Both the position numbers and the translations under genes were made by a program. Of a DNA stretch of 64,000 nucleotides, positions 8,501 to 18,127 are shown in pieces. The notes beneath the pieces are model-generated. The model saw only the letters and a list, made by a program, of their open reading frames with translations. It made no database searches and had not been told where the DNA came from. Source of the DNA: Myxococcus stipitatus (GTDB lineage: Bacteria > Myxococcota > Myxococcia > Myxococcales > Myxococcaceae); NCBI RefSeq assembly GCF_037414475.1, contig NZ_CP147913.1, forward strand, positions 4,621,001 to 4,685,000, written 5' to 3'. Position 1 is the stretch's first letter. Each line of letters begins with the position of its first letter.

Positions 8501-9622
8501 ATGTCCGCCGCGGCCCCCCTGCTCTTCGAGAAGGCGCACATCCTCTGTTACCGGACGTTCGACATCGCCGATGAAATCAACCTCGAGCGGGCGCGCAAGG
8601 CCGTGTCGGAGGACACCCGGCGCCTCAAGCTGTCGCGGGAGAACAGTCAGTACATCCAGCTCCCCAATCCGCCGTTGGCGTATGAGCTGGGCCGGCGGCC
8701 GCTCGCGCTGAAGGGGGGGCCTGTCACGGTGGATGCCACCGCGCGCCTGTTTGACCATGGCGCCGCGTCCATCATCCTGCGGGTTCCGGTGCTCCCGGGC
8801 ACGTCATTGGAGGAGCTCACCCTGGTCGCGGACGAGCTCTATGACAGCCAGGCGTTGGAGGACCTGTCGCTGGAGCTGGTGGAGGGCGTGCGGCGCACCA
8901 TCGCTCAGGCGGTGCAGGAGCCGCACCTGTGGGACCAGAACGAGAGCTACACGGTCATCTTCGCGGAGAGCATCCGGGGCAACCCTTCGGCGGAGGCGCT
9001 GCTCGCCGAGGCGGACCTGGCGCGGCTCTTGTTGGGGGAGCACGGGCAGACGCCGCTGTCGCGAAGGGAGAGCGAGGCCGTCACGCAGGTGCGCTTCAGC
9101 TACACCGTCAATGACCTGGTCGTCATCGACTGGAACAGCGCGTTCGTCTACGAGCCGTCGGGCTCCGGGGACATCCCGGACCTGCTCGAAATCGCCAACG
9201 CGCAGCTGTTGGAGTTCCGCTACTACGACGAGCGGTTGGACACGCACATCGCGCGCATCCACGACGAGGTGCAGGCCAAGCGGCATGGGTGGACGCGGCT
9301 GTTCCGCAGCCCCTACCGCACGCTGACGCGGCAGACGCTCACCACGCTGGTGGACCTCAACGAGTTCATCGAGCGGGTGGACAACAGCCTGAAAATCATT
9401 GGCGACTTCTACCTGGCCAAGGTCTACGAGGGCGCGGTGAAGCGCATGCGCATCTCCGCGTGGCAGGGCTCCGTCACGCGCAAGCAGCAGTTGCTGGCGC
9501 AGACGTACGGACTGCTCAAGGGCGACGTGGACATCGACCGCTCCCACACGCTGGAGGCGGTCATCGTGCTGCTCATCGTCCTGGAGATCTTCTTCGCGTT
9601 CTTCAATGTGTTGGCTCACTGA
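8501..9622 (+). CDS. RMD1/YagE (DUF155)-like tail-anchored membrane protein
   Basis: 373 residues. The N-terminal half is a mixed alpha/beta domain with RVPVLPGTSLEEL; the second half is a long helical region (EIANAQLLEFRYYDERLD, LTTLVDLNEFIERVDN) ending in a single hydrophobic segment, HTLEAVIVLLIVLEIFFAFF, 5 residues from the C-terminus. This combination is characteristic of the RMD1/YagE (DUF155) family, known mainly from eukaryotic mitochondria and scattered bacteria, where the C-terminal helix anchors the protein. The bacterial function is unknown. It stands as a single gene between tryptophan dioxygenase and the GAF kinase. The family call rests on layout and the C-terminal helix. Confidence 0.65.
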   Translation: MSAAAPLLFEKAHILCYRTFDIADEINLERARKAVSEDTRRLKLSRENSQYIQLPNPPLAYELGRRPLALKGGPVTVDATARLFDHGAASIILRVPVLPGTSLEELTLVADELYDSQALEDLSLELVEGVRRTIAQAVQEPHLWDQNESYTVIFAESIRGNPSAEALLAEADLARLLLGEHGQTPLSRRESEAVTQVRFSYTVNDLVVIDWNSAFVYEPSGSGDIPDLLEIANAQLLEFRYYDERLDTHIARIHDEVQAKRHGWTRLFRSPYRTLTRQTLTTLVDLNEFIERVDNSLKIIGDFYLAKVYEGAVKRMRISAWQGSVTRKQQLLAQTYGLLKGDVDIDRSHTLEAVIVLLIVLEIFFAFFNVLAH

Positions 9623-9637
9623 AAGCCGCGCGGCCTT

Positions 9638-9655
9638 GTACCTGAGGACAGGTAC
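9638..9655 (+). terminator. Hairpin after the RMD1-like gene
   Basis: Perfect 7-bp stem GTACCTG/CAGGTAC with AGGA loop, 16 bp past the stop codon at 9622. No U tract follows, so it is a candidate terminator or RNA 3'-end structure only. Confidence 0.35.
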
Positions 9656-9736
9656 CTTCGGGTTTCGCGGGTCCACTGGACATGGGACACTCGGGGCCTG
9701 GCGGTAGGGCCTACGGGGCCGGGGGGACGTGTGGGC

Positions 9737-12562
9737 ATGAAGGTGCCCGAGAGCAACCTGGCGGCCGCGGCGGACCGCATGGCGCGGACCCTCGAGCGGC
9801 TGGCCATGGCGCCGTCCGTGCGGGCGGTGCTGGAGGCGCTGCTTCGCGAGGCGGCGTCGGCCCTCGGTGCGTCCGGAGCCTTCTTGTGTTGGCGAGAGGA
9901 CGAAAGTGCCCCGCGAGTGCTCGCGACGCCCGGTCTGCCGGATGACGCCACCCGCGCGTGTGGCGAGCGCCTGCTGGAAGGAGCCCGGGACATCGATGGG
10001 GCGCTCCTGCCGTACGTGACGGTGGACCTGGAGCGCGACGTGCTCCTGGGAGAGGCGCGGGCGCGGCTGGGGGCGGTCTCATTGGTGTCGCTGCCGCTCA
10101 CCTCCTCCGTGGGGGAAGGCGTCGTTGGCGTGTTGTGTGGCCTCCAGCGCGAGGGCTGGGCGCCGCAGGAGGAGGCGCTCCAGCGCTTCGGGTTGCAGGC
10201 GCGGCTGGCGGGGCTGGTGCTGGAGCGCGAGCAGGCGATGGACCGGGCGCGCGCGGAGGTGGGGCGGGCGGAGGTGTCCCGGTTGGGGCGCTTCCAGGCG
10301 GTGACGGAGGCGTTCGGCCAGACGCTCACGCGCGAGGAGGTGGCCCAGGTGGTGTTGGACTTGGGCCTTCCCGCGGTGGGGGCGGCGGCGGGCATGGTGC
10401 ATCTGACGGCGGAAGGGGGCTCGGGGTCGGAGCGCTTCGCCTCGGTGGGCCTGACGGAGGGCGTGCTGGAGCCGTTGCGGGCCTTGTCCCGTGGGGGACA
10501 GGGGGGCGCGGCGCCGGTGTGGCTGGAGACGCGCGAGGCGGTGCGGGTGCGCTCGGCGAGGCTTTCGGACGCGATGGTGGAGGGGCCGCTGCGGGCGCTG
10601 GCGCTGCTTCCGCTGTTCGTGGAGGGGCGGGCGTTCGGCACGCTGGCGTTCGGCTTCGCTCGGGAGACGGGCTTCTCCGCGCTGGAGCGGGCGTCCATCA
10701 TCGGACTGTCGCGGCAGTGTGGGCAGGCGCTGGAGCGCGCGCGGCTCTACGAGCGGGAGCACACCGCGCGGGTGGAGGCCGAGGCGTTGGGCGCGAGGCT
10801 GAGCCTGCTGGCGGACGCGAGCGCGCTCGTGTCCGGCTCGCTGGGGTGGGAGGAGACGGTGTCCGGCGTGGCTCGGCTGGCGCTGGGGCACTTCGCGGAC
10901 GGGTGCGCGGTGGACTCGTACGAGGACGGGGTGGTGCGGCGGCTGGCGGTGCTGCACGCGGACCCGGAGAAGGCGGAGCGGGTGTTGGAGTTGACCAGCT
11001 TCCCGGCGGAGGCGGGGGCGTCCTCGCCGCTGACACGGGTGCTGGCCAGCGGTCAGCCTCGCATGGAGAAGCGCCGCACGCGGATGACGCCCGGCGAGGG
11101 GGGCGTGTTGCCGGTGTGGGGGGACAGCACGCTCATCATCACCCCGCTGGTGGCGCGGCAGCGTACGCTGGGGGCGCTCACCTTCGTGCGCGACGCGGAG
11201 CGCCCGCCCTTCGGCGTGGAGGACCTGTCGCTGGCGGAGGAGTTGGCGCGGCGCGCGGCGCTGGCCATGGACAACGCGCGGCTGTTCCGCGCGGCGCGCG
11301 CCGCGGAGGAGGAGAGCCGCCGCAGCGCCGCGCGGTTGCATGTGCTGGTGCAGGTCAGCCAGCTCATCGCCGAGGCGGGGTTGGACCTGCCCACGGTGCT
11401 GGACGTGCTGGCGCGCAAGGTGTCCGAGGCGCTGGGGGGCGGGTGTGTGTTGCAGCTGCTCGCCGAGGACCGGGAGCAGTTGGAGCTGGTGGCGGCGCAC
11501 CATCCGGACCCGGCGGCGCGTGGGGTGTTGGAGTCGTCGCTGCGGATGAATCCGGCGCGGGTGGGGGAAGGTCTGTCGGGCCGGGTGGTGGCGACGGGGC
11601 AGACGCTCTTCGTGCCCCGGCTGAGCGCGGAGGAGCTGCTGGGCGACAGGTCACCGGAGGGGATTACGTTCCTGGAGCACTACGGGCCCCAGAGCCTCAT
11701 CATCGTCCCCTTGGGCGCGCGGGGGCGGGTGCTGGGCACGCTGGGGGTCATCCGCGAGGCGCGCGGACGTGAGTACACCGCGGAGGAGCGCGCGCTCTTG
11801 GAGAGCCTGGCGGCGCGGGCGGCGCTGGCCATCGAGGATGCGCGGCTGTATGGCGCGGCCACCCAGGCGGTGAAGGCTCGCGACGAGCTGTTGTCCGTCG
11901 CGGGCCATGAGCTCAAGTCGCCGCTCAACGCGCTCCAGCTCCAGATTCACCTCCTGGCGCGCATGGCGAAGGACGCGATGGCGGCCAGTGGCCTGGCCGA
12001 GCGCGCGGAGAAGGCAGCGCGCGCGGGACAGCGCCTGGGGCTGCTCATCGACGACCTGCTGGACGTGTCCCGCATCAGCGCGGGGCGGCTGAGCCTCAAC
12101 CGGGAGGACGTGGACCTGGCCTCGCTCACCCGGGAGCTGGTGTCGCGCATGTCCGAGGAGCTGGTGCGCGCGGGCAGCGAGGTGCGGCTGTTGGCGGACG
12201 CAGAGGTCGTCGGCCGGTGGGACCGGCTGCGGCTGGAGCAGGTGCTGGTGAACCTGCTGTCCAACGCGGCGAAGTATGGCGCGGGCCGCCCGGTGACGGT
12301 GCAGGTGGAGCCGCGCGAGGCCGGGGCGGCGCTGCTGGTGCGCGACCAGGGCATCGGCGTGGCGCTGGAGGACCAGGAGCGCATCTTCGAGCGCTTCGAG
12401 CGCTCCGAGTCCGCGCAGCACTTCAAGGGCCTGGGCCTGGGCCTCTGGATTACCAAGCGCATCGTCGAGGCCCACGGCGGAAGCATCCGCGTGGAGAGCC
12501 AGCCCGGCAAAGGCTCCACCTTCACCGTGGAGCTGCCGCTGTCCGGAGTCCCTCAGGCCTGA
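9737..12562 (+). CDS. Soluble multi-GAF sensor histidine kinase
   Basis: 941 residues, no membrane segment. Four GAF-like domains in series (about residues 20-175, 190-335, 350-515, 530-690) each end in the EDARLY/ERARLY helix that links GAF units. They are followed by a HisKA domain with phospho-acceptor His724 ([13 protein letters not shown]) and a HATPase domain with N-box [11 protein letters not shown]1 DQGIGV and G2 GLGLGLWIT. It would sense cytosolic ligands and autophosphorylate; the partner regulator is not encoded next to it unless it is the REC of the following cyclase gene (12754). The ATG at 9737 follows GGGGGGACGTGTGGGC. Confidence 0.9.
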   Translation: MKVPESNLAAAADRMARTLERLAMAPSVRAVLEALLREAASALGASGAFLCWREDESAPRVLATPGLPDDATRACGERLLEGARDIDGALLPYVTVDLERDVLLGEARARLGAVSLVSLPLTSSVGEGVVGVLCGLQREGWAPQEEALQRFGLQARLAGLVLEREQAMDRARAEVGRAEVSRLGRFQAVTEAFGQTLTREEVAQVVLDLGLPAVGAAAGMVHLTAEGGSGSERFASVGLTEGVLEPLRALSRGGQGGAAPVWLETREAVRVRSARLSDAMVEGPLRALALLPLFVEGRAFGTLAFGFARETGFSALERASIIGLSRQCGQALERARLYEREHTARVEAEALGARLSLLADASALVSGSLGWEETVSGVARLALGHFADGCAVDSYEDGVVRRLAVLHADPEKAERVLELTSFPAEAGASSPLTRVLASGQPRMEKRRTRMTPGEGGVLPVWGDSTLIITPLVARQRTLGALTFVRDAERPPFGVEDLSLAEELARRAALAMDNARLFRAARAAEEESRRSAARLHVLVQVSQLIAEAGLDLPTVLDVLARKVSEALGGGCVLQLLAEDREQLELVAAHHPDPAARGVLESSLRMNPARVGEGLSGRVVATGQTLFVPRLSAEELLGDRSPEGITFLEHYGPQSLIIVPLGARGRVLGTLGVIREARGREYTAEERALLESLAARAALAIEDARLYGAATQAVKARDELLSVAGHELKSPLNALQLQIHLLARMAKDAMAASGLAERAEKAARAGQRLGLLIDDLLDVSRISAGRLSLNREDVDLASLTRELVSRMSEELVRAGSEVRLLADAEVVGRWDRLRLEQVLVNLLSNAAKYGAGRPVTVQVEPREAGAALLVRDQGIGVALEDQERIFERFERSESAQHFKGLGLGLWITKRIVEAHGGSIRVESQPGKGSTFTVELPLSGVPQA

Positions 12563-12753
12563 GGCGCACCGGACGCTGGCGGGGCGCTTCGCGGGGCCAG
12601 ACGCACTCCCTCGGGATTGCTCGGCTTGCGGGGATTGCGCGAGGACTTCGTGGCTTGGGGTGTTGTCGGAGGGCCCGGAGTCCTCCCGGAGCGCGGGGAG
12701 GTGGGATACGCTGGCGTGCGTCCAAGGCCGTTCCGGACGCCGAGGCCGCCTAC

Positions 12754-14214
12754 ATGAGCGCATCCAGCCCCCTCTTCGGTGACCTTCTGCTCAAGCTGGG
12801 CCTGGTCACGCCCTCGCAGGTGCAGGAGGCGCTGGCGCTGCAGGCGCTGACGGGCCAGCGGGTGGGGGAGGCCCTCATCTCGCTGGGGTACGTCACGCGG
12901 GAGCAGATTCAGGACGCGCTCGGGGAGGCGTTGGGGCTGCATCAGGACAAGGGCCCCACCCAGCCCGCGTTGGGGGAGCTGCTGGTGGGGCTCAAGTACG
13001 TGACGCTCGCGCAGCTCGACGAGGCCCTGGCGCGTCAGCGTCGCGACGGCCGCCGGCTGGGTGAAATCCTCGTGGAGCTGGGGCACTGCACGTACAAGCA
13101 GATCTACGAGGCGCTGGGGTTGCAGAACCGCATCGCCGGGCGGCAGGAGAACCCGCGTCCCTTCATCGACGGCCGCCGCCGCGTCGTGGTGGTGGACGAC
13201 AGCCCGCTGGCGTGCGCCTTCGTGCAGGAGGGCCTGGTGGGCCTGGGCTACGAGGTGCTGTGCTTCCAGGACCCGTTCGAGGCGCTGGAGGGCATGAGCC
13301 GGCTCCAGCCCGCCATCGTCCTCAGTGATTTGGAGATGCCGGGCCTGGACGGCGTGGAGCTGTGCCGCAGGCTGAAGGAGGGCCCCACGCGGGGGCTGCC
13401 GGTCATCATCCTCACGGCGAATGACCGCGAGGCGGAGCGCGTGCGGGGCCTGCGCGCCGGGGCCGACGACTACGTCAACAAGTCCGCGTCGATGGATGAG
13501 CTGGCCGCGCGCATCGAGAGCGTGGTGCGGCGCACGGGCGAGACGGAGCGGATGCGCAAGCTGTTCGCGCGCTACACGTCCGCGGCGGTGGTGGACGAAA
13601 TCCTCAAGAGCGCGGACGCGGTGGTGCTCACCGGCGAGAAGCGCGAGGTGACGCTGCTGTTCGCGGACATCCGCAACTTCACGGGGCTGGCGGAGAGCCT
13701 GCCTCCCGAGCAGGTCGTCGGGGTGCTCAACCAGGTGCTGGGCCGGCTGTCGGACGCGGTGCTCACGTGCGGCGGCACGCTGGACAAGTTCCTGGGGGAC
13801 GGGCTGATGGCGGTGTTCGGCGCGCCGGTGGCCCGTTCGGACGACGCGCTGCGCGCGCTGCAGTGCGCGAAGATGATGATGAACGCGATGACGGACCTGC
13901 GCGTGGAGGCGGAGGCGGAGTGGGCCGCCAACGGACGCGAGGGCCACCCGCTGGTGCTGGAATTGGGGGTGGGCATCAACTCGGGCGTGGTGGTCGCGGG
14001 CAACATCGGCAGCACGATGCGCGCCGAGTACACGTGCATCGGCGACGCGGTGAACGTGGCCGCGCGGCTGTGTGCCCTGGCCGGGCCGGGGGAAATCCTC
14101 GTCGGCGAGCGCACCCGGGAGCTGGTGGACGCCAACGAGACGGCGTTCGAGGACCTGCCCCCCGTCCGGTTGAAGGGTAAGCAACAGCCCGTGCCGCTAT
14201 TCCGGGCGCTTTAG
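12754..14214 (+). CDS. Response-regulator adenylate cyclase with two MshEN-like repeats
   Basis: 486 residues. Residues 7-62 and 72-125 are two copies of the MshEN/GspE-N pattern ([40 protein letters not shown]) with [10 protein letters not shown] and [10 protein letters not shown], a fold that binds c-di-GMP in MshE. Residues 142-260 are a receiver with acidic pair D148/D149 and phospho-acceptor D192. Residues 295-440 are a class III cyclase domain with metal Asp305 and Asp349, base-selecting Lys345 and Thr427, and transition-state Asn434/Arg438; the K/T pair is the class IIIb adenylate cyclase signature. The layout suggests phosphorylation and possibly c-di-GMP control cAMP output. It follows the GAF kinase, a plausible partner. 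Confidence 0.88.
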   Translation: MSASSPLFGDLLLKLGLVTPSQVQEALALQALTGQRVGEALISLGYVTREQIQDALGEALGLHQDKGPTQPALGELLVGLKYVTLAQLDEALARQRRDGRRLGEILVELGHCTYKQIYEALGLQNRIAGRQENPRPFIDGRRRVVVVDDSPLACAFVQEGLVGLGYEVLCFQDPFEALEGMSRLQPAIVLSDLEMPGLDGVELCRRLKEGPTRGLPVIILTANDREAERVRGLRAGADDYVNKSASMDELAARIESVVRRTGETERMRKLFARYTSAAVVDEILKSADAVVLTGEKREVTLLFADIRNFTGLAESLPPEQVVGVLNQVLGRLSDAVLTCGGTLDKFLGDGLMAVFGAPVARSDDALRALQCAKMMMNAMTDLRVEAEAEWAANGREGHPLVLELGVGINSGVVVAGNIGSTMRAEYTCIGDAVNVAARLCALAGPGEILVGERTRELVDANETAFEDLPPVRLKGKQQPVPLFRAL

Positions 14215-14268
14215 GCTCGCGCGAAGTCTTCCGCCCCGGGGCCCGCCGCTGACGGTAGGGTGGGGCGC

Positions 14269-14685
14269 ATGACTTCGTCCCCGGAAGCCTCGCCGCCCCC
14301 CTCTCGCCGCTCGCCCATCTTGTGGGTGGGGCTGGTGTTCGCCCTCGCGCTGGTGTGCGCGGTGCTGGTGGGGGCGCTGACGCGCTCGCGGGCGGTGTAC
14401 TCGGACCGCATCCATCGCGACTTCGTGGTGCTGGAGGAGGCGCTGACGCGCTACCAGGCGGACGGCCACACGCTGCCCGAGGATGCGGACCTGGAAGTGC
14501 TCCTGGTGCCCAAGTACCTGTCCGTGTTGCCGCTGGACCCGTGGGGCCGGCCGTACCGCTACACCAGCAACGGGCAGCAGGTGTTCATCGCGACGTTGGG
14601 ACAGAGCGACGACCGGGGCGGGCACGACGAGGAGCAGGACCACACCAACCACGACGGGCATCCGGCGCCTCCCCCGGAGAAGTAG
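14269..14685 (+). CDS. GspG-like C-terminal-domain protein with N-terminal membrane anchor
   Basis: 138 residues. One membrane helix (about residues 17-40) is followed by a helix and the type II pseudopilin GspG signature: LPLDPWGRPYRY and a calcium-loop-like end with DDRGGHDEEQDHTNHD. The canonical prepilin cleavage motif (GFTLxE at the start of the helix) is absent, so it is probably not processed by PilD into a pseudopilus. It may be a membrane-anchored derivative of GspG or a lone paralog; no other type II secretion gene is nearby. Confidence 0.68.
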   Translation: MTSSPEASPPPSRRSPILWVGLVFALALVCAVLVGALTRSRAVYSDRIHRDFVVLEEALTRYQADGHTLPEDADLEVLLVPKYLSVLPLDPWGRPYRYTSNGQQVFIATLGQSDDRGGHDEEQDHTNHDGHPAPPPEK

Positions 14686-14839
14686 CCGTCCAGCAGGGCG
14701 GCCGGGCGCCTGGAGGCCGTTCGTCCGGTGGGCCCTGGGGCGTGCTGGCATGGAGGAGGGGCCCCCCGTCGGGTGATGGCGTGCGCATCTGTCCTGGTGG
14801 GAGTGGCGTCTGGCCACATCCCCCACGAGGAGGGCGGCC

Positions 14840-16186
14840 ATGGCCATTGTCTGTGCGAGCCCGGTGGGAGCGCGGGAGTCCCGGGAGGTGGAGGTCGCCG
14901 CGGCGCTGGCGGCCCGGCTGGGCGAGCCGCTGCTGCTGGTGAGCGTCATGGACGGCGAGCCCCTCTCCGACACCACGCGCATCGAGGCGCAGCGGGAGCT
15001 GGAGTCGCGGGCGTCCCGGTTGGAGTTGCCCCCCGGGCGCGTGGAGTGCCGGGTGCGCTCCGACATGGAGGTGGTGCTGGCGGAGGAGGAGTGCCGGCGC
15101 TCCCGGTGGATTGTCGCGGCGTCGGAGGGGTGGCGCACGTCGGCGTGGCGGCGGGCCTCGCTGCCGGAGCGGCTGGCGCGGCGAGGGTGTGGCCCGGTGC
15201 TGGTGGTGCGCCGCGCGGACGCGCTGGTGGACTGGATGCGCGGACGGCGGCGGCTCCTGGTGCTGGTGGGGGTGGACCCGTTGTCCCCCACGGCCGACGC
15301 GGCGGTGGTGTTCCTGCGCGAGCTGCGCCGGGTGGGGCCGTGCGACGTGCTGGCCACGTATGTGTTCTCTCCGCTGGAGGAGCGCGAGCGGCTGGGCATC
15401 CACACGCCGGTCCACGTCGACGTGCTGGAGCCCGGCGCGCGCGACATGGAGGCGCTGGACCCCGCGGTGGAGACGGTGCTGCTGCGCGAGGCGCGTGAGC
15501 AGGTGGGGGACCTGTTGGGCGAGGGCCGCGTGGAGGTGGTGCTGGAGCCGGGCTATGGAAGGCCCGCGGACCACCTGCTGCACGTGGCGCTCACGCGAGG
15601 CGCGGACCTGGTGGTGGTGGGCATGCGCTCGCAGGGGCCGGTGAAGCGGCTGTGGCATGGTTCGGTGTCGGCCGGGGTGCTGCGGCACGCGGAGCAGGCG
15701 GTGGTGTGTGTGCCGGACGTGTTGAATGAGCCTCGCCACGCGTTGCCTCCGCGCAGCGTGCTGGTGCCGGTGGACTTCTCCGACTCGAGCCTGCGAGCCA
15801 TCTCCCAGGCGCGCTCGCTGGTGGGGCCGGGCGGGCGGGTGCACCTGCTGCATGTGCACCGCAGGCGGCTGAGCGACACGGGGTTCCAGGACCACTACGG
15901 CGTCCTGCCCATGCCCACCCGGGAGCAGGAGGCGATGTTGCGGCGGCTGTGGGGGCTGGTGCCTCGGGATGAGAGCGCCCGGACGTTGCGGTGGAGCGTG
16001 GAGGGGGTCTCCGGAGAGGACATCGCGTTGGCCATCTGCCAGGCCACCGAGCGCGAGGGGGTGGACCTGGTGTGTGTGGGCACCCCGGGAGGCCCGTCGA
16101 GAGAGCCGGATGCGTTGCCTGGGGCGGTGACGAAGGAGCTGGTGGCGCGGTGCCGGCGGCCGGTGATGGTGGTCCCCGGGGCGTGA
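14840..16186 (+). CDS. Triple universal stress protein (UspA-type) fusion
   Basis: 448 residues made of three Usp-type alpha/beta units (about 1-130, 135-300, 305-448). Unit boundaries are visible as repeated strand endings LLVVRR, AVVCVPD and PVMVVPG. The ATP-binding Gly-rich loop is best kept in unit 2 (GMRSQGPVKRLWHGS), although one glycine of the G-x2-G pattern is Ser; unit 3 has GTPGG but lacks the final GS. Tandem Usp proteins usually respond to energy or redox stress. Good ribosome binding site GAGGAGGGCGGCC. It is followed by a structured RNA region and the degenerate AAA+ gene. Confidence 0.82.
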   Translation: MAIVCASPVGARESREVEVAAALAARLGEPLLLVSVMDGEPLSDTTRIEAQRELESRASRLELPPGRVECRVRSDMEVVLAEEECRRSRWIVAASEGWRTSAWRRASLPERLARRGCGPVLVVRRADALVDWMRGRRRLLVLVGVDPLSPTADAAVVFLRELRRVGPCDVLATYVFSPLEERERLGIHTPVHVDVLEPGARDMEALDPAVETVLLREAREQVGDLLGEGRVEVVLEPGYGRPADHLLHVALTRGADLVVVGMRSQGPVKRLWHGSVSAGVLRHAEQAVVCVPDVLNEPRHALPPRSVLVPVDFSDSSLRAISQARSLVGPGGRVHLLHVHRRRLSDTGFQDHYGVLPMPTREQEAMLRRLWGLVPRDESARTLRWSVEGVSGEDIALAICQATEREGVDLVCVGTPGGPSREPDALPGAVTKELVARCRRPVMVVPGA

Positions 16187-16201
16187 TGGATTTGGAACAC
16201 A

Positions 16202-16291
16202 GTGCACCTGGGTGCACATGAAAAGACATTCAGCTGGGTCTCTTCGGTCCCCACCTGGTGGGGCACCCGGCCCGTTGAACGGGAGACCCGG
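16202..16291 (+). promoter_or_regulatory. Folded leader or terminator: hairpin plus three-way junction
   Basis: A perfect 7-bp dyad GTGCACC/GGTGCAC (16202-16217) is followed by a nested structure. An outer stem CTGGGTCT/AGACCCGG (16234-16241 with 16284-16291, one GU) encloses two inner perfect hairpins, CCCCACC-T-GGTGGGG (16249-16263) and CCCGTT-G-AACGGG (16271-16283). It lies between the Usp stop codon and the GTG at 16342. It could end the usp transcript, act as a leader for the next gene or be a small RNA. No known riboswitch class is recognised. Confidence 0.45.
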
Positions 16292-16341
16292 TGGGGCGTT
16301 AGAATCCGGGCACCACGCATCAGATAGCAGGGGGTCTGCCG

Positions 16342-16929
16342 GTGACGCTCAGCGGTTACCGAGAAGAAGAGCTCGTCTGCAATCGTGCCTCGCTCATCAT
16401 CCATGGTGGCACGGAGGAGGAGCGCCGTTCCTGGGCCCAGGAAGCCGCGCGCAACTTCGATGTGGACCTGGTGGAGGTGAAGCAGGTGGCGGACCTGGCC
16501 CATGCGCTTCGACAGCGCAACGGCGTGCTGTTCATCCCCGACGCCGCCAAGCTGGGCCGGGAGGCGCAAGGGCACATCCTGCGCTGCCTGCAGATGCAGG
16601 AGGAGCGGCCCAAGGTCGTGGTGGGGGTGTCGGGTGCCGCGGACGCGGCGCTCGCGCGGGGCACGCTGCGCGAGGACCTGCACTACCGGCTGCACCAGGC
16701 GCAGGTGGACCTCCAGAAGGACGGCTTGCGGGAGCTGCTCCGGCGGCGCTGGGCGCAACAGGCGGAGCAGCTCGCGCAGAAGGCCGCCGCCGTGAAGGCC
16801 GCGGAGGAGAAGGCCCGCGCCGATGCGGAGGCCCGCCGTCCGGGGACGGTGACACGCACGCTGCCCAAGACGCGCAAGACGGTGTCGAGCGCGCGCAAGC
16901 CCGCGGCACGCAACGCGGCGCCTCGCTGA
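16342..16929 (+). CDS. Degenerate sigma54-activator-type AAA+ protein with basic tail
   Basis: 195 residues. Residues 10-130 follow the sigma54-interaction AAA+ domain but in shortened form: a Walker A remnant (IIHGGTEEERRSW), a Walker B remnant (GVLFIPDAAKLGREAQGHIL, where activators have GTLFLDEI...QxxLL) and LREDLHYRL, nearly identical to the LREDLYYRL box. The lysine of Walker A, the DE of Walker B and the GAFTGA sigma54-contact loop are missing, so it should neither hydrolyse ATP nor remodel sigma54. The last 55 residues are Lys/Arg/Ala-rich (KTRKTVSSARKPAARNAAPR), resembling a nucleic-acid-binding tail. It starts with GTG after a GGGGG run. I infer a regulator derived from an activator, not an active one. 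Confidence 0.68.
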   Translation: MTLSGYREEELVCNRASLIIHGGTEEERRSWAQEAARNFDVDLVEVKQVADLAHALRQRNGVLFIPDAAKLGREAQGHILRCLQMQEERPKVVVGVSGAADAALARGTLREDLHYRLHQAQVDLQKDGLRELLRRRWAQQAEQLAQKAAAVKAAEEKARADAEARRPGTVTRTLPKTRKTVSSARKPAARNAAPR

Positions 16930-17037
16930 CGCGTGGGGCTTCGCGGAGGTGGGCTCCTGCCTCCGCGCCGCGCTCGTCAGGGGGCCGCCCTCGCCGTCGT
17001 CGTCGGTGGCCCACGTCGAGATGCGCGGAGCAATCCC

Positions 17038-17571
17038 ATGAGGCTGGAGCTGATTCGAGGCGACATCACCCGGGTCGACGTGGACGCCATCGTCAACGCG
17101 GCGAACTCGGCGTTGCTGGGGGGTGGAGGCGTGGATGGCGCCATCCACCGAGCGGCGGGGCCGGAGCTGCTGGCCGAGTGCCGTCAGTTGCGAGGCTGTC
17201 CCACGGGCCAGGCGCGGCTCACGCGGGGGTACCGGTTGCCCGCACGTCACGTCATCCACACGGTGGGGCCCGTCTGGAGGGGTGGTTCCGAGCGGGAAGC
17301 CGCCACTCTCGCTCGCTGCTACCAGAGTGTCTTCGCGCTGGTGGAGCAGCAGGGGTTCCGGACGGTGGCGTTTCCCTCCATCTCGACGGGGGTGTACCGG
17401 TTCCCCATCGAGCGGGCCGCGCGCATCGCCCTGGGGGAAATACGGAAGGCCTTGGAGGGGATGCCTTCGCTGGAGAAGGTGACAGTGGTGCTCTTCTCGG
17501 ACGCGGACCTGGAGACCTACCAGCGCGTGCTGTTGGAGGGGGCGGGAAGTTCCGGGGACGGGAATGTGTGA
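17038..17571 (+). CDS. Macro-domain protein (O-acetyl-ADP-ribose deacetylase type)
   Basis: 177 residues, a single macro domain that binds ADP-ribose and in the MacroD-type branch hydrolyses O-acetyl-ADP-ribose or removes ADP-ribose from proteins; cytoplasmic. Motifs: [21 protein letters not shown] near residue 15 holds the catalytic Asn and Asp loop, [11 protein letters not shown] near residue 65, and [12 protein letters not shown] near residue 115 for the phosphate loop. The start at ATG 17038 is just before the first strand. No dedicated partner (sirtuin or ART toxin) is adjacent. Confidence 0.93.
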   Translation: MRLELIRGDITRVDVDAIVNAANSALLGGGGVDGAIHRAAGPELLAECRQLRGCPTGQARLTRGYRLPARHVIHTVGPVWRGGSEREAATLARCYQSVFALVEQQGFRTVAFPSISTGVYRFPIERAARIALGEIRKALEGMPSLEKVTVVLFSDADLETYQRVLLEGAGSSGDGNV

Positions 17572-17625
17572 ACGCGGAAAACTGGGCTAGAGTTCGGGCC
17601 ACGTTCACTCTTCGTGGAGCGCCAC

Positions 17626-18090
17626 ATGTCTCAGGAAAACGCTGAAGGAAAGCCGAAGCAGGGTCTCTCGCGGCCCATCGAGGTCGTTCGCGCAGAGCTC
17701 CTGGCCGACGAGGAGACCAAGAAGATTGCCACGGCCGTCAACATGAAGCTCGAGGACTACGTGGAGCTGGTCCTCAAGTACGCCCAGGACAAGAGCCTGG
17801 AGCCCGAGCTGGCCATCGTCTCCGACGACGAGCTGCGCAAGAACGGCATCACGCCGGTGACGACCGACGAGGCCGCCGACCTCATCATCCGCGGGATGAA
17901 GGGCGAGCTGCCCGGGTCGGCTCCGGACTTCGACGCCTCCAAGTTCGAGCAGAAGGCGACGGGCGGAAAGCCCTCCCTGTCTTCGCCGACGCAAGAGACG
18001 GCGGCTCCCGCGAAGTCCCAGCCCCAGGACGATGCGTCGCGTCAGTCGATGCTGGACCAGATCAAGCGCGGCGGTGGCGGCAGGGTCTGA
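17626..18090 (+). CDS. Hypothetical protein with acidic helical N-terminus
   Basis: 154 residues, unrecognised. The first 95 residues are predicted helical and charged (VVRAELLADEETKKIATAVN, MKLEDYVELVLKYAQDKS) and the rest is a Gln/Ser/Pro/Ala-rich, probably disordered tail ending IKRGGGGRV. No signal peptide or membrane segment. The ATG at 17626 follows GTGGAGCGCCAC. It runs in the same direction as the macro gene (54-bp gap) and the next 152-aa gene, so co-transcription is possible. Conserved-looking codon use supports a real gene. Confidence 0.7.
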   Translation: MSQENAEGKPKQGLSRPIEVVRAELLADEETKKIATAVNMKLEDYVELVLKYAQDKSLEPELAIVSDDELRKNGITPVTTDEAADLIIRGMKGELPGSAPDFDASKFEQKATGGKPSLSSPTQETAAPAKSQPQDDASRQSMLDQIKRGGGGRV

Positions 18091-18127
18091 GCGTCTGGCC
18101 TGGGGGGCGGGAACCCGGGGATTAAAT

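Noticed and set aside
14585..16219. 544-aa open frame antisense to the Usp gene
   Set aside because: His/Arg/Pro-rich shadow of a GC-rich gene; no family motif and no start signal, while the sense frame has three Usp units.
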